DNA of 19,503 nucleotides, taken from positions 1-19,503 of the forward strand of contig JAHDWA010000120.1 in the NCBI GenBank assembly GCA_023382535.1. The letters run 5' to 3'. This document shows, in pieces, positions 1-6,902 of this stretch. The DNA comes from Anaerolineae bacterium (GTDB lineage Bacteria > Chloroflexota > Anaerolineae > 4572-78 > J111). Made by a program: the position numbers and the translations under genes. Numbering within the stretch: position 1 is the stretch's first letter; every line of letters starts with the position of its first letter. The notes below the pieces were generated by a model that saw nothing but the letters and a program-made list of their open reading frames with translations, did no database searches and was not told the origin of the DNA.

Positions 1-44
1 GAATAAACATTTTTTCTGACAAAGTAGAGGGCTGCTCATAAAGT

Positions 45-109
45 GTAAAACGTAATGCGTAATGATTGGCCTACAAATTAGACATTACATTTGACGTTTA
101 ACGTTTTAC
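45..109. repeat. Imperfect hairpin of ACGTTTA-type words upstream of rplS
   Basis: GTAAAACGT (45-53) pairs perfectly with ACGTTTTAC (101-109), and the intervening arms are built of degenerate words (CGTAATG, CATTACA, ACGTTTA). The right arm contains in-phase heptamers ACGTTTA (94-100) and ACGTTTT (101-107). It lies 40 bases before the rplS start. Confidence 0.7.
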
Positions 110-149
110 GGGTAAGCCCTTTTTCAAAGTTAGTAACGAGGTACAGACA

Positions 150-521
150 ATGGCTCACGCAGTTGATTTAATCCAGGCAATCGAATACCAGGCAACGCAG
201 CAGATCAAAGGTGAACGGCCGGAATTGCGCCCTGGTGACACGGTCAATGTCCACGTCCGCATCGTCGAAGGGAACCGCGAGCGCATCCAGGTGTTTCAAG
301 GGATCGTGGTGGCGATCCGGGGCGGCGGGATGAACAAATTCTTCACGGTACGGCGGATCGCCGCGCACGGGATTGGAGTGGAACGCACCTTTCTCTACTA
401 CTCACCGCGTATTGAAAAAATCGAGGTGCTGCGCCACGCCAAAGTCCGCCGGGCCAAGCTTTATTACCTGCGCTCCCTCAGCGGCAAGTCGGCCCGCTTG
501 AAGGAAAAACGCCTTCCTTAA
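150..521 (+). CDS. rplS: 50S ribosomal protein L19
   Basis: Structural protein of the large ribosomal subunit, sitting at the interface with the small subunit. The 123-residue product is close to the usual length of about 115. It carries the family pattern: an N-terminal helix, [21 protein letters not shown], then [30 protein letters not shown], and the basic tail [23 protein letters not shown] (segments quoted separately). The ATG has a GAGG Shine-Dalgarno sequence at 138-141, 8 bases upstream. The gene is followed by rnhB, a common rplS neighbour. The usual upstream partners (rpsP, rimM, trmD) would lie outside the window or be absent, because a repeat hairpin occupies the upstream gap. Identification is secure. 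Confidence 0.97.
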   Translation: MAHAVDLIQAIEYQATQQIKGERPELRPGDTVNVHVRIVEGNRERIQVFQGIVVAIRGGGMNKFFTVRRIAAHGIGVERTFLYYSPRIEKIEVLRHAKVRRAKLYYLRSLSGKSARLKEKRLP

Positions 522-536
522 AGAAAGAAACAGAAG

Positions 537-598
537 ATAGAGGATAGTAGGTGGAAGATAGAAATATGACCTTCGACCTTCGATCTACTATCCTCTAT
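537..598. repeat. Hairpin of GAGGATAGTAG words spanning the rnhB start
   Basis: ATAGAGGATAGTAG (537-550) is perfectly complementary to CTACTATCCTCTAT (585-598). Inside, GAAGATAGAA and TTCGACCTTC continue an imperfect stem. The left arm supplies the rnhB Shine-Dalgarno sequence; the loop and right arm are translated as its first 16 codons. Confidence 0.85.
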
Positions 599-1258
599 CC
601 TCCATCCTCTGCTCTTCCCAATTTAGACAAAGAAATAGCCCTGCGCGAGCAGGGTTTTCGTTTTATCGCCGGGTTGGATGAGGTGGGGCGAGGCGCCTGG
701 GCCGGGCCGGTGGTGGCCGCTGCCGTCATGCTGCCGCTCGACCGGCCTGACCTGGCCGTCGTCCTGACCGGGCTGAACGACTCTAAAAAGCTGCGGCCCA
801 ATCAGCGCGAACGCTTCTTTGAGTTGGTCCACGAGGTGGCCCTGGCCGTCGGCGTGGGACTGGTTCCGGCGGCGCGGGTGGACGAGTTGAACGTGCTCGA
901 AGCGACGCGCCAGGCCATGCAGCAAGCCCTCAGCGCGCTAAAAGTGCTGCCGGATTACCTGTTGCTTGACCATGTCCGTTTGCCCGGCGTTGCCCTGCTC
1001 CAGGCTGCCTTTCCCAAAGCAGATCGTATTTCTCTCACCGTAGCCGCTGCTTCAGTGGTGGCCAAGGTCACGCGGGATCGCCTGATGGTCCAATACGACC
1101 AAGAGCATCCCGGTTATGCCTTTGACCGGCACAAAGGGTACGGCACTCCAGCCCACCAAATGGCTTTGGCTGAACTTGGCCCCTGCTCCCTCCATCGAAT
1201 GAGCTATAAACCCATCAGGCAGCTCCAAGAAAATGTTACGCCTTTCCATAATGGGTGA
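551..1258 (+). CDS. rnhB: Ribonuclease HII
   Basis: Cytoplasmic endonuclease that cleaves the RNA strand of RNA-DNA hybrids and acts at single ribonucleotides misincorporated in DNA. The signature LDEVGRG at residues 42-48 gives the catalytic Asp43-Glu44 pair. LNDSKKL (75-81), Asp140 in LLLDHV, and Asp176 in AKVTRDR complete the acidic site, and LHRMSYKP (214-221) is the conserved C-terminal motif. At 235 residues it is slightly long because of about 25 unusual N-terminal residues. These are encoded by one arm and the loop of the repeat hairpin at 537-598. The GTG at 551 has GAGG at 540-543 (spacing 7); ATG at 566 is the main alternative, and no standard start codon lies between 566 and the conserved domain. 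Convergent with the exporter gene downstream. Confidence 0.95.
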   Translation: MEDRNMTFDLRSTILYPPSSALPNLDKEIALREQGFRFIAGLDEVGRGAWAGPVVAAAVMLPLDRPDLAVVLTGLNDSKKLRPNQRERFFELVHEVALAVGVGLVPAARVDELNVLEATRQAMQQALSALKVLPDYLLLDHVRLPGVALLQAAFPKADRISLTVAAASVVAKVTRDRLMVQYDQEHPGYAFDRHKGYGTPAHQMALAELGPCSLHRMSYKPIRQLQENVTPFHNG

Positions 1259-1282
1259 GGCAGCATCCTCGCAGAGTTGCCG

Positions 1283-2227
1283 TCAATTCCGTATCCGGGT
1301 TGATGAAAGTGGAGCGGATGGTTGAATTCTTGGTTGGTCCTGCGCCTTCGTTGGCGACTCACTCACTAAAACCAAGTAAACCCCGGCGATAATTAACCCG
1401 CTCCCGATAAAAAACGAGAGGGTCAGCGCCTCGCTCAAAAACAGCCAGCCCAACAAGCTGCCGACCACCGGCTGCAAAAAGAAAAACAGCCCCACCTGGT
1501 GCGCCGACATCATGGACAACCCCCTGTTCCAGCAAAAAGCGGCCACCGCGGTAGAGATGACGCCCAGGTAAAGCACGCTGAGCAGCACCGGCCATGTCAA
1601 CAGGGCTTCGCTGGACCACAGCTCACGCTCCAGGAGCGTACAGGGCAGCGTCAGCAGGGTCGCCACCCAGATGCCCCAGGTAGTGATTTGTAGGGAGCTG
1701 TAGCGTGTCGAGGCTTTTCGGGCCAAAACCGAGTAGTATCCCCAAAATACGGCGGCCAGCAGTAAGGCCAGATTCCCCAGCCATTGGCCCTCCCCTGCGC
1801 CGCTTTCGGCGGGCAGGCCCATGACCACCAAAACCCCGGCGCAGGCGAGTCCCATCGCCACTTTTTGCCTGAAAGACATGGCTTCTTTCAAGAGCAGGAT
1901 GGCAAACAGGGATAAAAAGAGGGGTGACAGCGTGGTGATGACCGCCCCCATATGCGCCGAGGAGAGTTTTGTGCCGACAAACTGGGCACTGATGGACAAA
2001 AAGTAACCAATTCCACCAATTTGAAACAACAGGCCGCGATCCTGGCGTGGCAACAGCGGCCCCTCTTGCCGCCAACTGAGCCAGCCCAGCACCAGCGAAG
2101 CAATCAGAAAGCGCAGAAAGAGCAGGGTCAGCGGCGGCACAAAATCGAGCGCGTACTTGCTGACCACGTACATACCGCCCCAAATACAAGCGGCCAGAGA
2201 TAGATACAAAGCACCTCGGAAAAACAT
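1283..2227 (-). CDS. EamA/DMT-family transporter
   Basis: Inner-membrane protein of the drug/metabolite transporter superfamily. The 314 residues are almost entirely hydrophobic and read as two tandem EamA repeats of about five helices each. The first begins FFRGALYLSLAACIWGGMYV and the second begins near LGNLALLLAAVFWGYYSVLARK. The C-terminal 25 residues are polar and cytoplasmic. Family members export amino acids, metabolites or toxic compounds; the substrate cannot be read from the sequence. The ATG has AAGGGAG about 11 bases upstream. It follows the AraC-type regulator on the same strand across a 125-base gap that holds a hairpin and an 11-base direct repeat, so it is the most likely regulatory target of that protein. 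Confidence 0.9.
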   Translation of the reverse strand: MFFRGALYLSLAACIWGGMYVVSKYALDFVPPLTLLFLRFLIASLVLGWLSWRQEGPLLPRQDRGLLFQIGGIGYFLSISAQFVGTKLSSAHMGAVITTLSPLFLSLFAILLLKEAMSFRQKVAMGLACAGVLVVMGLPAESGAGEGQWLGNLALLLAAVFWGYYSVLARKASTRYSSLQITTWGIWVATLLTLPCTLLERELWSSEALLTWPVLLSVLYLGVISTAVAAFCWNRGLSMMSAHQVGLFFFLQPVVGSLLGWLFLSEALTLSFFIGSGLIIAGVYLVLVSESPTKAQDQPRIQPSAPLSSTRIRN

Positions 2228-2241
2228 AGGTGTAGAACTCC

Positions 2242-2332
2242 CTTAATTGCAATGAAAAATAGACTGCCGGGATTAGGGGAATAAACAAAGATAAAAATTC
2301 TCCAATCCCCGGCTGTTTTTACTTAATTGTAA
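2242..2332 (-). promoter_or_regulatory. Exporter upstream region: direct repeat flanking a hairpin
   Basis: CTTAATTGCAA (2242-2252) and CTTAATTGTAA (2322-2332) are near-identical 11-mers exactly 80 bases apart in the gap between the AraC-type regulator and the exporter. Between them lies an imperfect inverted repeat, GCCGGGATT (2266-2274) with AATCCCCGGC (2304-2313, one bulged C), which could attenuate read-through from the regulator gene. The copy nearer the exporter abuts its Shine-Dalgarno sequence. An operator role is inferred only from position and repetition. I see no convincing -35/-10 pair here. Confidence 0.35.
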
Positions 2333-2352
2333 GGGAAACTCAGCGAGACTGC

Positions 2353-3099
2353 TTAACCCATCTTCGGCCAGGCTTTGACCAATTTTCGGGTTTTGCGGCG
2401 ATACTCAGCCGGAGACATCTGCTCTGATTCGCGGAACAGGCGGGTCAGCGAGGCGTGATGCTCATAGCCGACCTGCTGGGCGATGTGCAAAATTGGCAGG
2501 TCTGTTTCCGCTAACAGATTTTTAGCCTCCTCAAGGCGCAGTTTTTGGAGATAGGCGCTGGCAGTCAGGCCAGTAGTCTTCTTGAACCACTCGCTGTAAT
2601 AGGTAGGATTGTAACCCTCCAGCGCGGCCAACGCTGCAAGCTGGATGTTTTCGGCGTAGTGGTCATGCAGGTACTGGATAGAGTGAGGCGTGGTGGCCTG
2701 CAGCAAGAGACGATAGGCGTAATGAAACAGATCGGTCACGGCCTGATGCGTCGCCGGTTTGTCGCTCACCTCGCTCAACAGCAAAAAGCGGAGCGCCTGC
2801 CAGCGGTCGTCCACGCTGCGGCGAAGACCTCCTGCCAACCAGCGCATCTCTTCGCCGGGGCAGAGAGAGCCGGGCACATCCAATACCAGAACTTGATTGC
2901 GCTCGTGCCCATAAAAAGTGTGCTGGCAGTGGGGCGGCAAAAACAGGAGAGCTTGTTCTGTCAATTGGTGGGGTTGAGCCGTGTTAATTGAGATAGCGCC
3001 TTGCAGCGGCAAAATCAACTGGGCGTGCGCGTGGGCATGGGTACAGGCAATCTCAGAATAACTGCGGCGTTCGGCTAAAATATTTCTCAGTTGGCTCAT
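2353..3099 (-). CDS. AraC-family transcriptional regulator with cupin sensor
   Basis: Transcription factor of 248 residues. The N-terminal part (about 18-80) looks like a small AraC-type cupin sensor: a histidine-rich THAHAHAQLILPLQG strand (His21, 23, 25), then LLFLPPHCQHTFYG. The C-terminal 105 residues form the double helix-turn-helix domain: YLHDHYAENIQLAALAALEGYNPTYYSEWFKK (two adjoining segments), then LRLEEAKNLLAETDLPILHIA and the family hallmark VGYEHHASLTRLFRE...MSPAEYRRK. The effector is unknown; the clustered histidines could bind a metal, as in other cupins, but that is inference. Its ATG is 5 bases past the J-domain gene stop with only a weak Shine-Dalgarno sequence, suggesting coupled expression. 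It probably controls the adjacent exporter. Confidence 0.9.
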   Translation of the reverse strand: MSQLRNILAERRSYSEIACTHAHAHAQLILPLQGAISINTAQPHQLTEQALLFLPPHCQHTFYGHERNQVLVLDVPGSLCPGEEMRWLAGGLRRSVDDRWQALRFLLLSEVSDKPATHQAVTDLFHYAYRLLLQATTPHSIQYLHDHYAENIQLAALAALEGYNPTYYSEWFKKTTGLTASAYLQKLRLEEAKNLLAETDLPILHIAQQVGYEHHASLTRLFRESEQMSPAEYRRKTRKLVKAWPKMG

Positions 3100-3104
3100 G
3101 GGTC

Positions 3105-3908
3105 TTATCTCTTGAGGGGAATAAAGCCCTGCTCCGGTCCCAGTTGGTCGAACTGGGCCTTGAGCATATCTCGCTCAACGGTTTTGCGGGCGACTTTTCG
3201 CTCCATCTCGGCGGCCAGCTCGCCCAGCAAATCGCGGCCTTGGCGGCGGGCCAGCTTGACCTCCAGGCTCAACTGCACGCTGGGACGGTGGGGAATCTGG
3301 CGCAGTTCCCGCTCGATCTCGCGCAGCCGGCGCTGGCAGCCATCCAGTTCGGCCTGTAGCGCTTCGAGCGAAACCTCGAAGGTTGAACGTTCAACCTCCA
3401 AACTTTGGGCCAGCGCGACCAGTTCGGCCAGGCTGCGAGCGGCATAAGCGGCATTGATCGCCGCCATTTTTTCGGTGCGGCGGGCGCGGTCGAGTTCGTC
3501 CGCGGCCAAATCGGGGTGGAAGCGGCGGGCCAGTTGGCGGTACAGGCGCCGGATTTCGGCCTCGTCGGTGGGGCTGGGCGGTTGGGGCGGCGGGGTAGGG
3601 GCAAAGTCGGCGGGCCGCTGCCAGGCGCGGCGGTACTGGTAGTCCACCGAGGCATAATCCTGGCCCTGCTGCTTGCGCCGGATAAGGTGCAGCCGCTCCA
3701 GGTAACGCTCGATTTCCGCTTGGAGCGCCTCCAAGCGGTCGTACAGATAGCCAACACGGACTTCAAAGGCAAATTCAAAGGCATTGACCTCGGCCAGCCG
3801 GTCGGCCAGTTCCGCCTCTTTTTCGATCAGCTCGCTTTTGGCCTGCTCGACGGCAGCGCGGAGACGGTTTAATTTTTCAGCGGTGGTTTCTGCTTGTGAG
3901 TAGGCCAT
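3105..3908 (-). CDS. Coiled-coil protein with a central J domain
   Basis: A 267-residue cytoplasmic protein. A DnaJ-type J domain spans roughly residues 115-160: EIRRLYRQLARRFHPDLAAD holds the HPD tripeptide at 131-133, needed in this family to stimulate the ATPase of a DnaK/Hsp70 partner, followed by the helix KMAAINAAYAARSLAEL. Long charged heptad-like helices flank it (about 8-80 and 165-255), with a Pro-rich linker at 104-114. The zinc-finger and C-terminal domains of true DnaJ are absent, so this is a J-domain adaptor rather than DnaJ. It starts 18 bases after the methyltransferase stop on the same strand. G+C is high (45 of 60 in the line at 3481), unlike the restriction genes, so it is probably resident. 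Client unknown. Confidence 0.85.
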   Translation of the reverse strand: MAYSQAETTAEKLNRLRAAVEQAKSELIEKEAELADRLAEVNAFEFAFEVRVGYLYDRLEALQAEIERYLERLHLIRRKQQGQDYASVDYQYRRAWQRPADFAPTPPPQPPSPTDEAEIRRLYRQLARRFHPDLAADELDRARRTEKMAAINAAYAARSLAELVALAQSLEVERSTFEVSLEALQAELDGCQRRLREIERELRQIPHRPSVQLSLEVKLARRQGRDLLGELAAEMERKVARKTVERDMLKAQFDQLGPEQGFIPLKR

Positions 3909-3926
3909 TCGTTCAGCCCAGGCTAA

Positions 3927-4859
3927 TCAGCCACGGTCAGTCACGTAGTCACCAAAAGGTCTTTCGAGTAGACTCAACTGCGCGTATTCCGGTTGCACTG
4001 GTTTGTATGTTGTCGAGGCAAAGTTGGTAATCAAGGCCTCTAGCATAGGGTGACGCAGGTCTTCATGAGAACCCACATGATAAAAATGCTCTTTAGTAAA
4101 CAGGTGAAAGCCATTACCGTTCCAATTTTTGCTAATCAGAGGATTGCGGCGAAACTCGTTGCTGTGCCAGGTCGAGAGGATAAATTTACAGGGGAGATTT
4201 TGGAGTGAGGCCACCAGGCAGTCTTCATCTTTTTCCGACCAACTGTTGAAGTAGTCAACATGCCGCCCAATGTAGGGTGGATCGGCGTAGATCATATCAT
4301 CGGGCTGGGCCTGGCTCAAAGTCTGCTGAAAATCTAAAGTTTCAAATACCCAATCGCTGGCATGAATAACGGTGGCAATGGCCTTGACCTGATTGACAAT
4401 CTTGGTAATATAGGCCGATGAGAAACGTTCTGGCTTGCGACAGAATGGAACGTTAAAATATCCTTTGCGGTTAAAACGCATGACCCCATTAAAACAGGCG
4501 CGGTTTAGGAACAAAAAATCGTAAGAGTTACCCACCTGGTTAAATCGTTCTCTTACTTCGTAGTAATGATTTTCACCCCTGGTTTTAAGCCTCTCACCTT
4601 CTTCAACCAAGAATTCCTTCACCCCTCCCGGCGTTACCACCTGATTCTGGATATCCTTGTAAAATTGAATGATGTGAACATTGGTGTCTGCCAGAATTGC
4701 TTGCTTTGGTTGAATATTCAGGGCAACAACACAAGAACCACAAAAAGGCTCAACCCAACGGTTAAAATCTACATTTTTCACCAGACTCTTGATCTCTGGG
4801 ATAAGTTTTGTCTTAATCCCCTGGCACTTTATAGGTGGGACTAACAACCGACTACTCAT
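3927..4859 (-). CDS. EcoRV-like DNA adenine-N6 methyltransferase
   Basis: Modification half of a type II restriction-modification system; transfers a methyl group from S-adenosylmethionine to adenine N6 in the target, protecting host DNA. The 310 residues belong to the D12/Dam class. VPPIKCQGIKTKL (7-19) leads to motif I VEPFCGSC (36-43), where the usual third position Gly of FxGxG is Cys. LFLNRACFNGVMRFN (116-130) precedes the catalytic DPPY (193-196), followed by IGRHVDYFNSW. The C-terminal TKEHFYHVGS...EALITN is also typical. From memory, these blocks match M.EcoRV almost word for word, so adenine methylation within GATATC is predicted. The start overlaps the endonuclease stop by 4 bases (ATGA). 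One GATATC site (4660-4665) lies inside this gene. Confidence 0.95.
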   Translation of the reverse strand: MSSRLLVPPIKCQGIKTKLIPEIKSLVKNVDFNRWVEPFCGSCVVALNIQPKQAILADTNVHIIQFYKDIQNQVVTPGGVKEFLVEEGERLKTRGENHYYEVRERFNQVGNSYDFLFLNRACFNGVMRFNRKGYFNVPFCRKPERFSSAYITKIVNQVKAIATVIHASDWVFETLDFQQTLSQAQPDDMIYADPPYIGRHVDYFNSWSEKDEDCLVASLQNLPCKFILSTWHSNEFRRNPLISKNWNGNGFHLFTKEHFYHVGSHEDLRHPMLEALITNFASTTYKPVQPEYAQLSLLERPFGDYVTDRG

Positions 4860-5716
4860 TCGGGGTCTTCCTCAGCACTTGCAGAAGTTTCTTCAGGCAA
4901 CTGTTCAATTTGCTCTTGAAACTTTTGTAGGGTCTCACTTCCCCGCTGCTTGTAAGCAGAATATGACTTGAGGTCAGTGTAGGGTCGAACAATTTCAAGA
5001 GTGCGGGCCATATCAGCAGTTAAATAGTACATCCAGTAATCATCGTAAACTTCTTCACCAAGTTGAGCAAAAGGACCTGTACCATTGATCAGTTGGTCAA
5101 TCTTTGTAACGGAGCCAATATTCTTTGTATTACCGCTCCCCGGTCTGGAAGCAGCGATTCTATACTTTGGTTGAGCAAAGAATTGGAAGTCACGAATAAC
5201 TGAGGGAATGCTGTCCAAATCCTCCAGGGTGAAATGCCGGCGCTCATCAGCCGCAGCTAGATTCTTGGAGTAAATGACGCCGAGAACGAAATGACCTGAG
5301 TACTGGCTGTATGGATACGTGGTATTCTTGGAACTGTCTCGATTTCGAAAGTAGCCGGTAAAAGCTCCAAGGGTCATCCCATTCACATCAGTTGCAGAGG
5401 TCCGATAGGTGCTTTTAATATCAACGGCAAATTTGGCCGAGTTGCTACGATGAATAAAGGTCAGATCAGGATAGAAATTCTGCTGAGGCGACAGTTGAAT
5501 AGTGCAATCGTGCCTTTCCGCAAATTCTACAAACATGGGGAAGAGGAGTAATTCAAGTACTTTGGAGACGATCTTCGTATCTACTGAAATCGTATAGACA
5601 CGCTTGTAGATGTCAATAAACCCCTTAATTATCCAATCACCCTCATTTGTCGCTACAGCTTTGGCGAACGATGCTGCATGCTTTTGTAAGTGATTCAAAA
5701 ATTCTTCAGAAGTCAT
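4856..5716 (-). CDS. EcoRV-like type II restriction endonuclease
   Basis: Restriction half of the system; predicted to cut unmethylated GATATC. Of the 286 residues, about 35-205 align by eye with R.EcoRV (245 residues): DTKIVSKVLELLLFP (46-60), the Q-loop region PQQNFYPD (77-84), and the catalytic PD...DIK set Asp84, Asp99, Lys101, equivalent to EcoRV Asp74, Asp90 and Lys92. The recognition R-loop GSGNTKNIGS is at 193-202 (EcoRV GSGNTTNIGS). DDYWMYY near 230 corresponds to the EcoRV LDYWRNY segment. A 30-residue acidic, Glu-rich C-terminal extension is extra. ATG with GAGG 5 bases upstream. Two sampled 60-base lines have 25 and 29 G+C, against 45 in a neighbouring gene, suggesting horizontal acquisition. 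Its own promoter lies at 5738-5766. The gene precedes and overlaps the methyltransferase. Confidence 0.94.
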   Translation of the reverse strand: MTSEEFLNHLQKHAASFAKAVATNEGDWIIKGFIDIYKRVYTISVDTKIVSKVLELLLFPMFVEFAERHDCTIQLSPQQNFYPDLTFIHRSNSAKFAVDIKSTYRTSATDVNGMTLGAFTGYFRNRDSSKNTTYPYSQYSGHFVLGVIYSKNLAAADERRHFTLEDLDSIPSVIRDFQFFAQPKYRIAASRPGSGNTKNIGSVTKIDQLINGTGPFAQLGEEVYDDYWMYYLTADMARTLEIVRPYTDLKSYSAYKQRGSETLQKFQEQIEQLPEETSASAEEDPE

Positions 5717-5737
5717 TTATGCCTCACGCTTTACAAA

Positions 5738-5766
5738 ATTATACTGGCAATACAATTCCAATACAA
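5738..5766 (-). promoter_or_regulatory. Sigma-70-type promoter of the restriction-modification pair
   Basis: On the minus strand, TTGTAT (5766-5761) and a consensus TATAAT (5743-5738) are separated by 17 bases. The predicted transcript starts near 5731, giving a leader of about 15 bases. The whole promoter fits in the 52-base gap after the membrane-protein stop codon, so the pair can be expressed independently of the upstream gene. Confidence 0.7.
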
Positions 5767-5768
5767 CC

Positions 5769-6860
5769 CTACCCGCGGCGGCGATTAAAAAGTCCCCGGC
5801 GGTAGCGCAGCGACCGGTCTGAGGACCAGGGCGCGTAGGGGGCCATGGTCAAACCGGCCAGGGCCAGCAGCGGGGCATCGTAATTGACCCGCCAGCCGTT
5901 GAAATTGCGCCAGGCTTCGTCCCGGTCGGGTTTGAGAGGCACTCCCTGTTGGGCCAGCCGATCATAAGCGGCGTCAAACTCCTCGCGGCTGATGCTGATT
6001 GGATCATCGGGGTTGGGACTGGGATTGTAAGGCACGTCGAAGAAGTCGGCAATGCGGCGCAGCGCGATGTAGCCGGCCCGCAGGCACAACTGCGCCTCCG
6101 GTTCGCGGGGCACATCTACCGTGGAGTCCACCAGTGCGGCGGCGTCGAGGACGGTGCCGGCCGCCGTGATCCAGGATCGTTCGGGCTGCGGGGATCGAAA
6201 AAAAACCAGCGCCGCCAGCGAGGTATGGCTCTCGTCAAGTTCCACAAACCAGTTTTCCCAGGCAACCCACTGCTCGGTCAAGCCGTGCAGGCCATGAATG
6301 CGCTGGAAGCGCAGGATCATCTCGACAGCCGAGGGCGGGGAGCCGGCCCGAACTTCCAGCAGGGCCACGGCCGCCTCACGCCGGGAGAAGGCGGCGTACA
6401 TACTCGGCAGGTAAGCAATCAAGAGGGCGATCAAAATCAGGCCAATCGTCGCCTCGCTAAAGGCGAGGATGGTTTGAGGCATGTCGTTGACCGGGGCGAA
6501 GCCGAGGGTCAGCAGCGAGGAGCCGCTCAACAGGAAGGCGGCTCGCCAGGATTCGACTCCGACGGCCCAGAACATGCCCATGTAGCCGATCAGGACCAGG
6601 ATCAGCCAGAACGGAAGTAATAACAGCAAACTTAGTGGCGCATAAATGGCCATAATGCGGTCGCGCTCCTCGTAAGAATCGGCTTTCTTGGCCCGTAAAT
6701 CGAACAGGAAGCGCGTGGTCAGGAACAGGGCGCGGGCCAGGAAATCGGAGACGCTGCGGGGCAGGACAAAGGTGTGAATAGCAGAGCGTGAGGTGTAGAT
6801 GACCAGAGCCAATCCGGCAGCAAAAATAATGACTTGTAGAGCTATGTTCATAAGAAACAT
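5769..6860 (-). CDS. Ion-channel-like membrane protein
   Basis: A 363-residue integral membrane protein. Hydrophobic segments lie at about 5-25, 74-100 and 131-155. Between the last two is a re-entrant-looking stretch, FLLSGSSLLTLGFAPVNDMP (109-128), laid out like the pore helix and filter of two-TM potassium channels but with TLGF in place of TVGYG. The last 200 residues are soluble, beginning SRREAAVALLEVRAG, and contain FDVPYNPSPNPDDPIS. I recognise the channel-like architecture but not a named family; ion selectivity is unknown. The first ATG (6860) directly abuts CTCAGG, whereas the ATG three codons later (6851) has that AGG about 10 bases upstream and may be the true start. G+C-rich like the host. 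The upstream gap carries an octamer tandem repeat and is shared with divergent purE. Confidence 0.7.
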   Translation of the reverse strand: MFLMNIALQVIIFAAGLALVIYTSRSAIHTFVLPRSVSDFLARALFLTTRFLFDLRAKKADSYEERDRIMAIYAPLSLLLLLPFWLILVLIGYMGMFWAVGVESWRAAFLLSGSSLLTLGFAPVNDMPQTILAFSEATIGLILIALLIAYLPSMYAAFSRREAAVALLEVRAGSPPSAVEMILRFQRIHGLHGLTEQWVAWENWFVELDESHTSLAALVFFRSPQPERSWITAAGTVLDAAALVDSTVDVPREPEAQLCLRAGYIALRRIADFFDVPYNPSPNPDDPISISREEFDAAYDRLAQQGVPLKPDRDEAWRNFNGWRVNYDAPLLALAGLTMAPYAPWSSDRSLRYRRGLFNRRRG

Positions 6861-6902
6861 ACCTGAGCTAATGAGAGTTGAATTTCAAAATCGGCAATGA
6901 GG

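Noticed and set aside
1623..2288. Minus-strand open frame of 221 codons overlapping the exporter in another frame
   Set aside because: Out-of-frame shadow of the EamA protein; composition is not that of a membrane protein and no motif is seen.
3927..5716. Insertion-sequence ends or target duplications flanking the restriction genes
   Set aside because: No transposase and no convincing terminal inverted or direct repeats are seen at either edge; transfer is inferred only from base composition and family.
5949..6620. Long plus-strand open frame of 223 codons opposite the membrane-protein gene
   Set aside because: It has no recognisable domain, reads as low-complexity Gly/Gln/Arg, and is fully explained by codon bias of the G+C-rich gene on the other strand.
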